Positions 13,930 through 26,440 of a stretch of DNA of 64,000 bases are shown in pieces (within the stretch, counting starts at the first letter, position 1; each line of letters starts with the position of its first letter). The notes beneath the pieces were generated by a model, which was given only the letters and a program-made list of their open reading frames with translations, ran no database searches and had not been told where the DNA came from. The stretch is taken from NCBI RefSeq assembly GCF_000695625.1, contig NZ_JMQI01000001.1, positions 124,001-188,000 of the forward strand, given 5' to 3'. A program made the position numbers and the translations under genes. The stretch comes from Amycolatopsis rifamycinica. GTDB taxonomy: Bacteria > Actinomycetota > Actinomycetes > Mycobacteriales > Pseudonocardiaceae.

Positions 13930-14776
13930 CCCGGCGCCGATCAGCCCCGCCCTGTTGCGGGAGTGGCGGATCGGCGCCGAGGACCGGGGCACCGTGCTCG
14001 TCGTCGGCGGTGCCCGGACCGTGCCGGGGGCGCCGGCGCTGTCCGGGACGGCCGCGCTGCGGGCGGGCGCCGGCACGCTGCAGGTGGCGGTGGCCGAACG
14101 GCACGCGACGGCGCTCGGCGTCTCGGTGCCCGAGTCGTCGGTGTTCGGGCTGCCCGAGACGCCGTCCGGAGCGATCGCCGCCGACGCCGCCGACCGGCTG
14201 GCCGAGGTGCTGCCCGGCGCGGGCACCGTCGTCGTCGGACCCGGCCTGACCGGCGCCGAGGAGACCGAAGACCTGCTGCGGCGGCTGGTGCCCGCGATCG
14301 CCCCGGACGCCCGGGTGGTGCTCGACGCGTTCGCCCTCGGCGCGCTGAGCCGGGCCCCTTCGCTCGCGGAGCCCTTGGCGGGCCGGCTCCTGCTCACCCC
14401 GAACCGGGTCGAAGCCGCGTTCCTCGACGGCTGCGAGGAGAAGGACGTCGACGACCTGGAGACGGCGGTCCGCATCGCCGGCCGCTACGGCGGCGTGGTG
14501 CTGCTGATGGGCGTGGTCGCTGCGCCGGACGGCCGGGTCTGGCGCGACGGCAGCGGCCACGTCGGGCTGGCGACGTCCGGCAGCGGCGACGTCCTGGCCG
14601 GCCTGACCGGAGGCTTCCTCGCCCGCGGCGCCGACGTCGACCAGGCGGCCTGCTGGGCGACGCACGTCCACGCCGTCGCCGGCCAGCGGCTGATCCCGGA
14701 CACCGGCAGCACCGGCCTGCTGGCCCGGGAGCTGGTGGCGGAGATCCCGCGGGTCATCGCCGAGCTGGAGCGCTGA
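13907..14776 (+). CDS. nnrD: ADP/ATP-dependent NAD(P)H-hydrate dehydratase
   Basis: A 289-aa YjeF C-terminal (CARKD) domain protein of ribokinase-like fold. Signature stretches are VLVVGGARTVPGAPALSGTAALRAGAG, VVVGPGL, LLTPNRVEAAFL and the nucleotide/anion loop TSGSGDVLAGLTGGFLARG. It repairs hydrated NADH and NADPH. The epimerase domain (nnrE) often fused to it in bacteria is absent here, so the epimerase must be elsewhere. It starts inside the histidine phosphatase gene. Confidence 0.9.
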   Translation: MPRSSSPDPAPISPALLREWRIGAEDRGTVLVVGGARTVPGAPALSGTAALRAGAGTLQVAVAERHATALGVSVPESSVFGLPETPSGAIAADAADRLAEVLPGAGTVVVGPGLTGAEETEDLLRRLVPAIAPDARVVLDAFALGALSRAPSLAEPLAGRLLLTPNRVEAAFLDGCEEKDVDDLETAVRIAGRYGGVVLLMGVVAAPDGRVWRDGSGHVGLATSGSGDVLAGLTGGFLARGADVDQAACWATHVHAVAGQRLIPDTGSTGLLARELVAEIPRVIAELER

Positions 14777-14785
14777 GCGGCCCGG

Positions 14786-15505
14786 TCACCGCTGCGTGGT
14801 GGGCCGCACGACGATCTCGTTGACGTCGACTCCGTCGGGCTGGCCGATCGCGTAGGAGACGGCGCCGGCGATGGCGTCCGCCGGGAGCGTCACCGCGCGG
14901 TAGGCGCGCATCGCCTCCTGGGCGCCCGGTTCGGTGATCGTGTCCGCCAGCTCGGACTCGGTGACGCCGGGGGAGACCGTCGTCACGCGGACGCCCGGGC
15001 CTGCCTCCAGGCGCAGGCCCTCGGTGATCGCGCGAGCGGCGTACTTGGTGCCGCAGTAGACCGCGGCCGTCGGGACCACCTCGTGCGCGCCGGTGGAGGC
15101 GATCGTCACGAAGTGGCCACTGCCTTGCCGCCGGAAGTGCGGGAGGGCGGCCGCGATGCCGTGGAGCAGGCCGCGGACGTTGACGTCGATCATCCGGTCC
15201 CACTCCTCGACGTGCAGGGAGTCCAACCGCGACAGCGGCATCACGCCCGCGTTGGCGATGAAGACGTCGAGCCGTCCGTGTGCCTCGACGGCGGCGCCGG
15301 CGAACGCGGCGACGTCCGCGCGGTCGGTGACGTCGAGGCGGTGCACGTCGGCGGTGCCGCCGGCGTCGTGGATTTCCTTCGCCAGCGCAGTCAGCCGGTC
15401 TTCGCGGCGGGCGCCGAGCACGACGTGGTGGCCTTCGCGGGCCAGGCGCACCGCGGTGGCGCGGCCGATGCCGCTGCTGGCGCCGGTGATGAGGACGGTC
15501 TTCAC
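14786..15505 (-). CDS. Short-chain dehydrogenase/reductase
   Basis: A 239-aa classical SDR: TGASSGIG cofactor loop (residues 7-14), NAG motif (IANAGV), catalytic Ser in ASTG and YxxxK as YCGTK. Gly-rich loop plus ARR suggests NADP(H) preference (inference). GTG 15505 follows GGAAGGA and overlaps the stop of the upstream SDR gene in a GTGA. It forms an operon with that SDR and an XRE regulator. The substrate is unknown. Confidence 0.88.
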   Translation of the reverse strand: MKTVLITGASSGIGRATAVRLAREGHHVVLGARREDRLTALAKEIHDAGGTADVHRLDVTDRADVAAFAGAAVEAHGRLDVFIANAGVMPLSRLDSLHVEEWDRMIDVNVRGLLHGIAAALPHFRRQGSGHFVTIASTGAHEVVPTAAVYCGTKYAARAITEGLRLEAGPGVRVTTVSPGVTESELADTITEPGAQEAMRAYRAVTLPADAIAGAVSYAIGQPDGVDVNEIVVRPTTQR

Positions 15506-16368
15506 AGGGTTCCTTCCAGGAAATCGGCGGCGAGGGTGGTTTCGCGCCAGGTGTCGAACGTGGCGCGCAGGGTGTCGAGCCGGGCGGTGGCGATGTCGTA
15601 GGCGGCCCGGCCGAGGAGCAGGCGCAGCGGCGGTTCGTCGCTGCCGACGGCGGTGAGGATCGCTTCGGCCGCGCGGGCGGGGTCGCCCGGCTGCCGGCCG
15701 TACGTCGCGAGCGTCGCCTCCCGGCGGGCGCCCGCGGTGGCGGCGTAGTCGTCGATGCGGATCGCCGACTGCCGCATCGAGGGGCCGGACCAGTTGGTGC
15801 GGAACGCGGCAGGCTCCACGATGGTCACCTTGATGCCCAGCGGTGCCACTTCCGCAGCCAGTGACTCCGACAACCCCTCCACGGCGAACTTCGTCGCGTG
15901 GTAGTAGCCCGTGGCCCCGAAAGCCGCCAGGCCGCCGAGGGACGACACGGTGACGATGTGGCCGCTCCGGCGCGCCCGCATGCCCGGCAGGACCGCCCGG
16001 GTGACGTCGGCGAGGCCGAACACGTTGGTCTCGAACAGCTTCCGGACCTGTTCGTCCTCGCCTTCCTCGACGGCGGCGAGGTAGCCGTAGCCGGCGTTGC
16101 CGACCAGGACGTCGATCCGGCCGAAGGCCCCTTCGGCCCGCTTGACCGCGTCGACGACCTGGGCGTGGTCGGTGACGTCGAGCGGCAGGGCCAGCGCGCG
16201 ATCGCCGTGCGCCTCGGCGAGATCGGCGACGCGCGCGGGGTCGCGGGCGGTGACGACCGCGCGCATTCCGCGGCCGAGCACGGCTTCGGCGAGGGCGCGG
16301 CCGAGGCCGGTGGAGCAGCCGGTGATGAACCAGACTGCGTTCTCGGGAACGGCGGGGTTTTCGGGCAC
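15502..16368 (-). CDS. SDR-family oxidoreductase
   Basis: A 288-aa SDR with TGCSTGLGRALAE (cofactor loop), GNAGYG, VSSLGG and YHATK (Tyr/Lys pair). The pattern matches the 'oxidoreductase/SDR' class related to retinol-type dehydrogenases. The start chosen is GTG 16368, which has GGAG nine bases upstream; the frame remains open to 16611 inside the regulator gene but there is no similarity there. It lies 44 bp after the XRE regulator, same strand. Confidence 0.85.
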   Translation of the reverse strand: MPENPAVPENAVWFITGCSTGLGRALAEAVLGRGMRAVVTARDPARVADLAEAHGDRALALPLDVTDHAQVVDAVKRAEGAFGRIDVLVGNAGYGYLAAVEEGEDEQVRKLFETNVFGLADVTRAVLPGMRARRSGHIVTVSSLGGLAAFGATGYYHATKFAVEGLSESLAAEVAPLGIKVTIVEPAAFRTNWSGPSMRQSAIRIDDYAATAGARREATLATYGRQPGDPARAAEAILTAVGSDEPPLRLLLGRAAYDIATARLDTLRATFDTWRETTLAADFLEGTL

Positions 16369-16412
16369 GACGAAGTACTCCGTCCATTGTGGAGGGATGG
16401 GAAAGGGGTTTT

Positions 16413-17234
16413 TCAGGAAGCGGCGAGACTGCCGAGCAGGGCCAGCGCCGCGGCCGAGGAGCTGCCGGGCTCGGCTTGGTAGACGATCAGCTGCTGGCCC
16501 GGGGCGCTGTTGACGGTCAGGGCCTCGTAGCTCAGTTCCAGTTCGCCGACCAGCCGGTGGCGGAACCGCTTGGTCTCGTGGGTCTTCTGCCGGATGTCGT
16601 GGCGGGCCCACAGCCGGCGGAAGTCCGCGCTCTTGACCGACAGTTCGCCGACGGTGTCGATGAGCTGCGGGTCGTCGGGGTCGATCCCGGCGGCCGTCCG
16701 CAGGCCGCCGACCGTGTTGACGGCCACGCGCTCCCAGTCCGGGTAGAACTCGCGGGCGTCCGGGTCGAGGAACACCAGGCGGACCAGGTCACCGCTGTGG
16801 GTGTGCCCGGCGAACAACGCCTCGCCCAGCGCGTTGTGCGCGAGCACGTCGAGGCAGTGGCCGAGCACGAGCGCGGGCGTGTCCGGCCAGCCGTCCATCA
16901 GGCGCAGCAGGTTCGGGCTGACCGGGGCCCGCCGCCGGGCGCGCCGCCGGCGGACCGGCTCGGGCCGGGCCAGCCGGTGGAGGTGGGCGGTGGCGTCGTC
17001 GTCGAGCGCCAGCCCCCGCGCCAGCGCGTCGACGACCTGCGCCGACGGGTGGCGCTCCCGGCCCTGCTCGAGCCGGACGTAGTAGTCGGTGCTGACGCCG
17101 GCCAGCACCGCGACCTCCTCGCGGCGCAGGCCCGCCACCCGGCGCGACCCGCCCGCGGGCAGGCCGAGTGCCTCGGGGCCCACCTGTTCGCGGCGGGCCC
17201 GGAGGAACTCTCCGAGGAGGTTGTCCGTGACCAT
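16413..17234 (-). CDS. XRE-type regulator with MmyB-like ligand domain
   Basis: A 273-aa protein. Residues 1-75 are a helix-turn-helix (LGEFLRARREQVGPEALGLPAGGSRRVAGLRREEVAVLAGVSTDYYVRLEQGR). Residues about 105-270 match the MmyB-like domain (NLLRLMDGWPDTPALVLGHCLDVLAHNALGEALF, RLVFLDPDAREFYPDW, ELELSYEALTV). In this common actinobacterial family, the C-terminal part is PAS-like and may bind a fatty-acyl ligand. The two SDR genes directly downstream are the likely targets. Confidence 0.88.
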   Translation of the reverse strand: MVTDNLLGEFLRARREQVGPEALGLPAGGSRRVAGLRREEVAVLAGVSTDYYVRLEQGRERHPSAQVVDALARGLALDDDATAHLHRLARPEPVRRRRARRRAPVSPNLLRLMDGWPDTPALVLGHCLDVLAHNALGEALFAGHTHSGDLVRLVFLDPDAREFYPDWERVAVNTVGGLRTAAGIDPDDPQLIDTVGELSVKSADFRRLWARHDIRQKTHETKRFRHRLVGELELSYEALTVNSAPGQQLIVYQAEPGSSSAAALALLGSLAAS

Positions 17235-17288
17235 GATCCGAGGTTAACCCGCCACCGCGCCACGAGGGTGGCCGTGGCGCACCCACCC

Positions 17289-21274
<3,986 letters not shown>

Positions 21275-21347
21275 TCCACTGTGGTGGTCGTCATCACAGT
21301 GGCCAGGGCGGGCGAAAACTGTCGGTGGTGACGGATAGCCTCAGCAC

Positions 21348-21560
21348 ATGAAAACGGACGACGCGACAGTCCCGGCGCACCAGCTCACCAAGGGCCAGTG
21401 GTTCTGGCACGAGCCCGCGCCGGGGCTGCCCGCGTGGCAGCTGCAGGTGAATTCGGCGGAGCTGCTGGAGGATTCTGTGGAGATCTTCACGACGGACGAG
21501 GAACGGGAGCTGGTGTCGTACCCGCGGAACCGGTTGGTACGGCTGGCCGAGGCGGCTTGA
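21348..21560 (+). CDS. Small conserved hypothetical protein
   Basis: A 70-aa protein (MKTDDATVPAHQLTKGQWFWHE...), acidic, with no signal or membrane segment. High GC3 codon use and the clean ATG argue that it is real. The pattern 'KGQWFWHEPAPGLPAWQLQV' hints at a small beta fold, but I do not recognise a family. It follows the xylanase gene by 73 bp and is followed by a repeat array. Confidence 0.55.
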   Translation: MKTDDATVPAHQLTKGQWFWHEPAPGLPAWQLQVNSAELLEDSVEIFTTDEERELVSYPRNRLVRLAEAA

Positions 21561-21675
21561 GGGGAGTTCTCTGGGGGTGAGGTGGGGATTACCGGGGGTG
21601 AAGGGAGGAGGGGTCGGTCGGTCGCGCTCGGACGTGGCCGGGCGAGAGCCGGCCGGTGTGGACGGTTGTGGGCCG

Positions 21676-21906
21676 GCGAGATCCAGTCGGCTTGATCCGG
21701 CCGGGTGAGAAGCGGTGGGCGTGAATCTGCCGGCTGGCTGGTGGGCGAGTCGGCGAGGTTCAGTCGGCTCGATTCGGCCGGGTGAGGAGCGGCCGGCGTG
21801 AATCTGCCGGCTGGCTGGTGGGCGAGTCGGCGAGATTCAGCCGGCTTGATCCGGCCGAGCGAAAAGCCGTGGGCGTGAATCCGCCGGCTCGCTGATAGGC
21901 GAGCCG
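21676..21906. repeat. Three tandem 77-bp repeats with hairpin cores
   Basis: Units begin at 21676, 21753 and 21830. Each contains GTGAATC[TC]GCCGGCT followed by a second arm GCGAG[TC]CGGCG, so every unit can fold. The last unit holds a perfect 12-bp stem (CCGCCGGCTCGC 21881-21892, loop TGATAG, GCGAGCCGGCGG 21899-21910). The array fills most of the 430-bp space between two converging genes (21560 and 21991); I see no gene in that space. It may serve as a two-way terminator. Confidence 0.8.
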
Positions 21907-21990
21907 GCGGTGGTAGGTGGACTGGTGGATGCCGGAGCGAGCCGGCGGGCTGCCACTGCCCGTGGAGCAGCGTCCGCTGCCCGGGGTGGG

Positions 21991-22506
21991 TCAGCCCGCG
22001 TCTCGGAGGGCCGGCGGGCGCCACGTCATGCGGACCGTGGTTCCCGTTTCGCTCGTCGCTATGTCGGACTGGTCCGTCACCTGGTCGATCAGCACCAGGC
22101 CGCGGCCACCCGAGGTGCGCAAGCCGGCCTCTCGGGGGCGGGTGGCCGGGATGCCACAACCGATGTCCGTGACCGTCACCGTCAGTGCGTCGCCCTCTCG
22201 GCGGCCCTGCAGGCGGGCCCAGCCGTGGCCGTCCGGGTAGGCGTGCGCCGCCACGTTCGCCAGGGCTTCGTACGTCGCCAAGGTGATGTCGTGCTTGCTG
22301 TCCGGATCGAGCGGGAAGCTCTCCAGCCAGTGGAGCAACTTGCGACGCAGGCCCGCCATCTCGTTGGGCAGGGCCGGTGCCAGCTCTTCGAACGTCGAGG
22401 CGACCACGGCGCCGGCGGCGATGCGCTCCGGGGCCGTGGTCCCGGCTTGGTCGGCGTCGGGGCTCTCGCCCGTATCGACGCCAGTTTCCGGGGTATGTCG
22501 ATACAC
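21991..22506 (-). CDS. RsbW-like ATP-binding protein
   Basis: A 171-aa HATPase_c protein with a 35-residue N-terminal extension rich in Asp, Thr and Ala. Motifs: ATYEALANVAAHAY (N-box), VTDIGCGIPA (G1), SGGRGLVLIDQV (G2). GTG 22506 has GGGAG seven bases upstream. It diverges from the compact rho gene; the 248-bp space between holds both promoters, and GGGTAAG/GGGTAG sequences on the minus strand could be -10 elements of stress-sigma type (weak). Confidence 0.83.
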   Translation of the reverse strand: MYRHTPETGVDTGESPDADQAGTTAPERIAAGAVVASTFEELAPALPNEMAGLRRKLLHWLESFPLDPDSKHDITLATYEALANVAAHAYPDGHGWARLQGRREGDALTVTVTDIGCGIPATRPREAGLRTSGGRGLVLIDQVTDQSDIATSETGTTVRMTWRPPALRDAG

Positions 22507-22754
22507 GATCCGCTCCCATCATTCAGCCGCGGTTCCCCCGTATCAGCGGGCTTCTGTGGTGGACTACCCACCGCCACGGGGTCTTACCCGTTGTGCTTCG
22601 TGAGATCTCTCGCTACAGTGAAGCTGCTCCTCGCGGATGCCGGCCCCTCGGCCGCCCGGAGGCAGCTTCCCGGATCCAGGCCAGTCGGCCTCTTTCCTTC
22701 GTCACCGGCCTCGCCGTCCGTGCGCAGGTCCGGCACCCCTTTCAGGAGACACCC

Positions 22755-23816
22755 ATGTCTTTTCACGGAATTCTCGACCTCTCCGGCAAAACCGCCTTCG
22801 CCCGGCCCGGCTACCGGGCAGCGCCCGAAGACGTCGCCGTCCCGCTTTCCCTGGTCCGCAAGCACAATCTGCGGCCCGGCGACGAGATCACCGGCGCCGC
22901 CGACAAGATCACCAGCGTCAACGGCCGCGACCCCGACGAGCCGCGCCCGCGCTTCGCCGACCTCGTGCCGGTGCACCCGGATCGGCGGCTGCTGCTGGAA
23001 ACCACCCCGACGCGGCTGCTGCCCCGCGTCATCGACCTCGTCACCCCGCTCGGCCGGGGGCAGCGCGCGCTGGTCGTTTCGCCGCCAAAAGCCGGGAAAA
23101 CCACGGTGCTGCGGGAAATCGGCCACGGACTGTCGGTCAACCACCCCGACTGCCGCCTCCTGGTCCTGCTCGCCGACGAGCGGCCGGAAGAGGTCACCGA
23201 GCTGAGCCGGACCGTGCGGGGCGAAGTGATCGCGTCCACTTTCGACCGTCCGCCCGCCGAACACGTGGCGGTGGCGGAACTCGCCGTCGAGCGCGCGAAA
23301 CGCTTGGTGGAGCACGGCGAAGACGTCGTCCTGCTGCTCGACTCACTCACCCGGCTCGGCCGCGCGTACAACCTTTCGGCGCGCCCGTCCGGCCGCACGC
23401 TGTCCGGCGGTGTCGACGCGGCCGCGTTGCAGCCGATGAAGCGGATCCTCGGCGCCGCGCGCAACGTCGAGGGCGGCGGTTCGCTCACGATCATCGCGAC
23501 GGCGCTGGTGGAAACCGGTTCGCTGGCCGACACGGTGTTCTTCGAGGAGCTGAAGAGCACCGGCAACGCCGAGCTGAAGCTCGACCGCAAGACGGCCGAG
23601 CGGCGCGTCTTCCCGGCGGTCGACGTGGCGGCGTCCGGCACCCGGCGCGAAGAACTGCTGGTCACCCCGGGCGAACTCGCGGCCATGCGCGAGGTCCGGC
23701 GGGCGTTGCCGGGGCCGCACGCGATCGAGCAGCTGCTGGAGCAGCTCCGCAAGACCGGCTCCAACGCCGAATTCCTGCTGCGCGTGACGGGTGCGGCGCT
23801 GCCGCAAGCCGCCTGA
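22755..23816 (+). CDS. rho: Compact Rho-type transcription termination factor paralogue
   Basis: 353 aa. Walker A SPPKAGKTT (about residues 111-119), Walker B VVLLLDSLTRL, plus RLGRAYN and SGGVDAAALQPMKRILGAARNVEGGGSLTIIATALVETGS, which carry the Q- and R-loop regions and mark it clearly as Rho. Before the ATPase there is a reduced RNA-binding (CSD-like) domain (GILDLSGKTAFARP... AVPLSLVRKHNLRPGDEITG). The N-terminal helix bundle and the long acidic insertion typical of actinobacterial housekeeping Rho (usually well above 550 aa) are missing. It is thus a second, minimal Rho. AGGAG precedes ATG 22755. It is monocistronic. Confidence 0.88.
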   Translation: MSFHGILDLSGKTAFARPGYRAAPEDVAVPLSLVRKHNLRPGDEITGAADKITSVNGRDPDEPRPRFADLVPVHPDRRLLLETTPTRLLPRVIDLVTPLGRGQRALVVSPPKAGKTTVLREIGHGLSVNHPDCRLLVLLADERPEEVTELSRTVRGEVIASTFDRPPAEHVAVAELAVERAKRLVEHGEDVVLLLDSLTRLGRAYNLSARPSGRTLSGGVDAAALQPMKRILGAARNVEGGGSLTIIATALVETGSLADTVFFEELKSTGNAELKLDRKTAERRVFPAVDVAASGTRREELLVTPGELAAMREVRRALPGPHAIEQLLEQLRKTGSNAEFLLRVTGAALPQAA

Positions 23817-23820
23817 ACGC

Positions 23821-24033
23821 TCAGTTTTCGCGCCGCTCCCGCAGCTCACCGATCACTTGCGCGCCGACGTTGTCGGCTTCTTCGGGGCTGTCCGGCGGTT
23901 CGCCTTCGCTGGGTCGGTAGAGCCGGTCTTCGGCGCGGCCGGGATCGGCCGTGCCGGGCCGCGCGATCTCGGGTTGCTGTTCGTTCGGCTGGGACATGCC
24001 GGAGAGGTACCCGATCGGCACGCCTTCACTCAT
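23821..24033 (-). CDS. Small acidic hypothetical protein
   Basis: A 70-aa protein rich in Pro, Glu and Asp (MSQPNEQQPEIARPGTADPGRAEDRLYRPSEGE...). ATG 24033 overlaps the stop of the upstream membrane protein gene in an ATGA, which supports this start over ATG 23997. No domain is recognised; it looks mostly disordered. It converges on rho with only four bases between stops. Confidence 0.6.
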   Translation of the reverse strand: MSEGVPIGYLSGMSQPNEQQPEIARPGTADPGRAEDRLYRPSEGEPPDSPEEADNVGAQVIGELRERREN

Positions 24034-24308
24034 CGCGGCGGCTGGTAGGGGGTCGAGCGCGGGTAGGACGGCCGTTCGGGCCCGCGGTTCAGCGCGGCGA
24101 CGAGAAACCCGAACCCGGCAACGGTGAGGACGAGCGGCCCGGCCCCAGGAGCGCCCGCCCACCACCCGAACCCCGCGGCGGCGACCACCCAGGCCGCGAC
24201 GAGGGTCCGCTTCGCGGTGAGGGGATAGGGCTTCGCCAGCTCCCGCACGGCCACGGCGCCGAGCACGAGCAGCCCGGCGAGGCTGACGAGCAGCACGGTC
24301 AGGTACAC
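24030..24308 (-). CDS. Small membrane protein
   Basis: A 92-aa protein with three hydrophobic helices (residues 3-22, 35-51, 55-73) and a polar, proline-rich tail. Family unknown. A strong AAGGAGGAC sits before GTG 24308. It is coupled to the small acidic protein gene downstream, so the pair probably functions together. Confidence 0.7.
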   Translation of the reverse strand: MYLTVLLVSLAGLLVLGAVAVRELAKPYPLTAKRTLVAAWVVAAAGFGWWAGAPGAGPLVLTVAGFGFLVAALNRGPERPSYPRSTPYQPPR

Positions 24309-24514
24309 GGGATGTCCTCCTTCGGGAGTAGGGCATCTCCTTTTCGGCTACCCGCACCGGCGCGGGGCAATCGGTGGCCTCGGGCACATCGGCGGAGTGG
24401 GCGCCAGGCAGGCGCGGGTGCCTCGGAGGACCACACGCTCGGCTTCCGCTCGAGGCACGCGGGTGACCGAACCGCCCTCGGCGGTCCGGCAAGGGCGCAC
24501 GCCGCGAACCGGCG

Positions 24515-24690
24515 CATCGAGTTCGGCCGCCGGGGCGCTCGCGAACGGTCGTCGGCGGATCCGCGAGTGCGCACGAGTGCGAGTCGGCGTCGCAGCGAGC
24601 CACTGGCCTGGGCGCCCGAGGACCAATGTCGGCCGCTCCGCGAGTGTGCGAGCCGGCGCCGCAGCGAGTCCGGCGACTTCGGCGCTCGGA
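24515..24690. repeat. Degenerate ~75-bp direct repeats
   Basis: Three decayed copies share CGAG-rich blocks (24517-24540, 24595-24620, 24665-24690) and a TCCGCGAGTG...GCGAGYCGGCGYCGCAGCGAGYC block seen twice (near 24560 and 24640). They occupy the 435-bp non-coding stretch 24309-24743, where I see no gene despite open frames on both strands. Confidence 0.45.
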
Positions 24691-24743
24691 AACCCGCGGC
24701 TCACCAGGGTGCGGACGTCCGGGAACCAGGGCACAGTAACCCC

Positions 24744-25685
24744 ATGGCCCTTCCGTCCGCTCGGCCCGCGGCCGGGGCCCGGTCACGCCGGGTCTGGCTG
24801 CGGATGTTCCTCACCGGTGCCCTTCTCTGGGTGCTTGCCGTGGTCGTCACCTTCGTCACCGGCAACCCGAACCTCGTGCCCACCGTCGTGCTGCTCGGGA
24901 GCTTTCTCGTGCCCGTCACCTTCGTGGCCTGGGCGTTCGGGCGGCGCCGGAGTGGTGAGGTCACCTCCGAGCTGCTCTTCAGCACCTTCGTCGCCGGTGG
25001 GGTGCTCGGAGTGCTGGCCGCGTCGCTGCTCGAGTCCTACCTCCTGCACCCCTCCGCCTGGCTGTTCGCCGGGGTCGGGCTGATCGAGGAGGCTGTCAAG
25101 CTCGCGGTGCTGGCCGTGCTCACGCGGCACCTGCGGGTCAAGTTCGCCACCGATGGGCTCGTGCTGGGTGCCGCCGTCGGGTTCGGGTTCGCCGCCTTCG
25201 AGTCCGCCGGCTACGCCTTCACCGCGCTGTTCACCGAACGCGGGCTCTCGCTCCTGGACCTCGTCCAGACCGAACTGCTCCGCGGGGTGCTCGCGCCCGT
25301 CGGGCACGGCCTGTGGACCGCCATCCTCGGCGGCGTGCTCTTCTCGGCCAGCGACCACCGTCACTTCGCCCTGACGCTCCGCCTGCTGCTCAGTTACCTC
25401 GGCGTCGCCTTCCTCCACGCCCTGTGGGACGGCATGCACGGCATCGCCCTCGTGCTGACGCTGCTGCTCACCGGCACGCCGTGGCAGTACGTCCAGCTGG
25501 AACAGCGCTACCAGGCGCAGCCGACCGCCCTGGAGGCCGACGTCTTCACCGTGCTCTCCTGGGGTGGCCTCGCCCTCGTTTCGGCGGTCGGCGTCGCCTG
25601 GCTGCTCGCCGTCCGGGCACGGGCCCGCCGGGGCGAACGGCAGGCCGGGGTGCTCTGGCGGATCCCGGCCGGACGGCCGCGTTGA
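24744..25685 (+). CDS. PrsW-family intramembrane metalloprotease
   Basis: A 313-aa polytopic protein with about eight membrane helices. The family motifs are visible: GLIEEAVKLAVLAV (paired Glu), GFAAFESAGYA, APVGHGLWTAILGG (His) and FLHALWDGMHG (His/Asp). In Bacillus, PrsW starts cleavage of an anti-sigma factor; in actinomycetes the target is unknown. ATG 24744 is chosen because the open frame upstream (to 24312) is repeat-filled and has no membrane or family signal. Confidence 0.88.
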   Translation: MALPSARPAAGARSRRVWLRMFLTGALLWVLAVVVTFVTGNPNLVPTVVLLGSFLVPVTFVAWAFGRRRSGEVTSELLFSTFVAGGVLGVLAASLLESYLLHPSAWLFAGVGLIEEAVKLAVLAVLTRHLRVKFATDGLVLGAAVGFGFAAFESAGYAFTALFTERGLSLLDLVQTELLRGVLAPVGHGLWTAILGGVLFSASDHRHFALTLRLLLSYLGVAFLHALWDGMHGIALVLTLLLTGTPWQYVQLEQRYQAQPTALEADVFTVLSWGGLALVSAVGVAWLLAVRARARRGERQAGVLWRIPAGRPR

Positions 25686-25689
25686 GCCC

Positions 25690-25890
25690 TCAGGTGCCGC
25701 GCCCGGTCGTCTTCTGCAGGGCGTCGATGCGCTCGGACGCTTCCGCCTTCGTCAGGTTGTCCGGCACCTCCTCGCCGGCCTCCTGGGCCAGCGTCTGCAG
25801 GTACGACTTCTGCGGGCCGGTCATCGGCTCGTCGCCGGTGGTCCAGTCGCTCGGGTCCTTCTCGGGGTTCGGCTCCACCTGATCAGTCAT
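25690..25890 (-). CDS. DUF3072 family protein
   Basis: A 66-aa protein. The line KDPSDWTTGDEPMTGPQKSYLQTLAQEAGE fits DUF3072, small actinobacterial and proteobacterial proteins of unknown role. It ends four bases from the PrsW stop (convergent). ATG 25890 is preceded by GGAGCTG. No signal or membrane segment. Confidence 0.8.
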   Translation of the reverse strand: MTDQVEPNPEKDPSDWTTGDEPMTGPQKSYLQTLAQEAGEEVPDNLTKAEASERIDALQKTTGRGT

Positions 25891-25956
25891 GACAGCTCCA
25901 ATCGAACGTTTGTTCGCCTGAGGTCGACTCTAGCGCAGGGGTACGACAACCGCCGC

Positions 25957-26379
25957 TCACGAGGCGGCCGGGGGCGTGCTCGGGCCGCCCGCCTCGTGGC
26001 CCGGCCTGCCGTGGGTGCGGCGGTCGTCCTTCATCTGCTGTTCGTGCAGGTGGCGGCGGCCTCCGGTGAGCGAAGTGAGCAGCTCGCGCTCAAGGTCGCG
26101 GTGGGCTTTGTAGTAACCGTCGTCGTACTCCTCGACGACCTGGAATGTCCACCGATCGGGGAGCACGTTGCGCCCGATGAGCTCCTCGGAGATCCGCCGC
26201 GCCCAGTCGCCGTGGCCGGCCTTCTCGAGCTGCTCCGCGGCCTCGCCGAGGGCCAGGTCCGCGCTCCCGGTCAGCTGGTGGAAGGAGTAGAGGTGCCCGC
26301 GGGCGCGCTCGATCGTCTCGAGCGCCTCGGTCACCTTGCCGACGGCTTCGACGGTGGCGGCGTCAGGGTTGTCGTCCAT
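25957..26379 (-). CDS. Conserved hypothetical protein
   Basis: A 140-aa mostly helical, charged protein (VGKVTEALETIERARGHLYSFHQLTGSADLALGEAAEQLEKAGH..., EYDDGYYKAHRDLERELL). This pattern recurs in actinomycete hypothetical proteins, but I know no function. Its ATG lies nine bases from the stem of a strong hairpin and no free ribosome site is visible, so hairpin folding could limit its translation. Confidence 0.65.
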   Translation of the reverse strand: MDDNPDAATVEAVGKVTEALETIERARGHLYSFHQLTGSADLALGEAAEQLEKAGHGDWARRISEELIGRNVLPDRWTFQVVEEYDDGYYKAHRDLERELLTSLTGGRRHLHEQQMKDDRRTHGRPGHEAGGPSTPPAAS

Positions 26380-26387
26380 GCGCGAAA

Positions 26388-26431
26388 AGTGCCCCGTTCC
26401 GCGATTTCTACACGTCGCGGAACGGGGCACT
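26388..26431 (-). terminator. Perfect 17-bp hairpin followed by TTTT
   Basis: Arms AGTGCCCCGTTCCGCGA (26388-26404) and its exact complement (26415-26431) with a 10-base loop. Read on the minus strand, the stem is followed by TTTT, so it can stop transcription from the NlpC/P60 gene, whose stop is at 26441. The same hairpin lies in the leader of the next gene. Confidence 0.7.
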
Positions 26432-26440
26432 GCCGGGACG

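Noticed and set aside
24312..24743. 144-codon N-terminal extension of the PrsW protein
   Set aside because: The extension is encoded by degenerate repeats and lacks any family signal; ATG 24744 gives a normal PrsW start.
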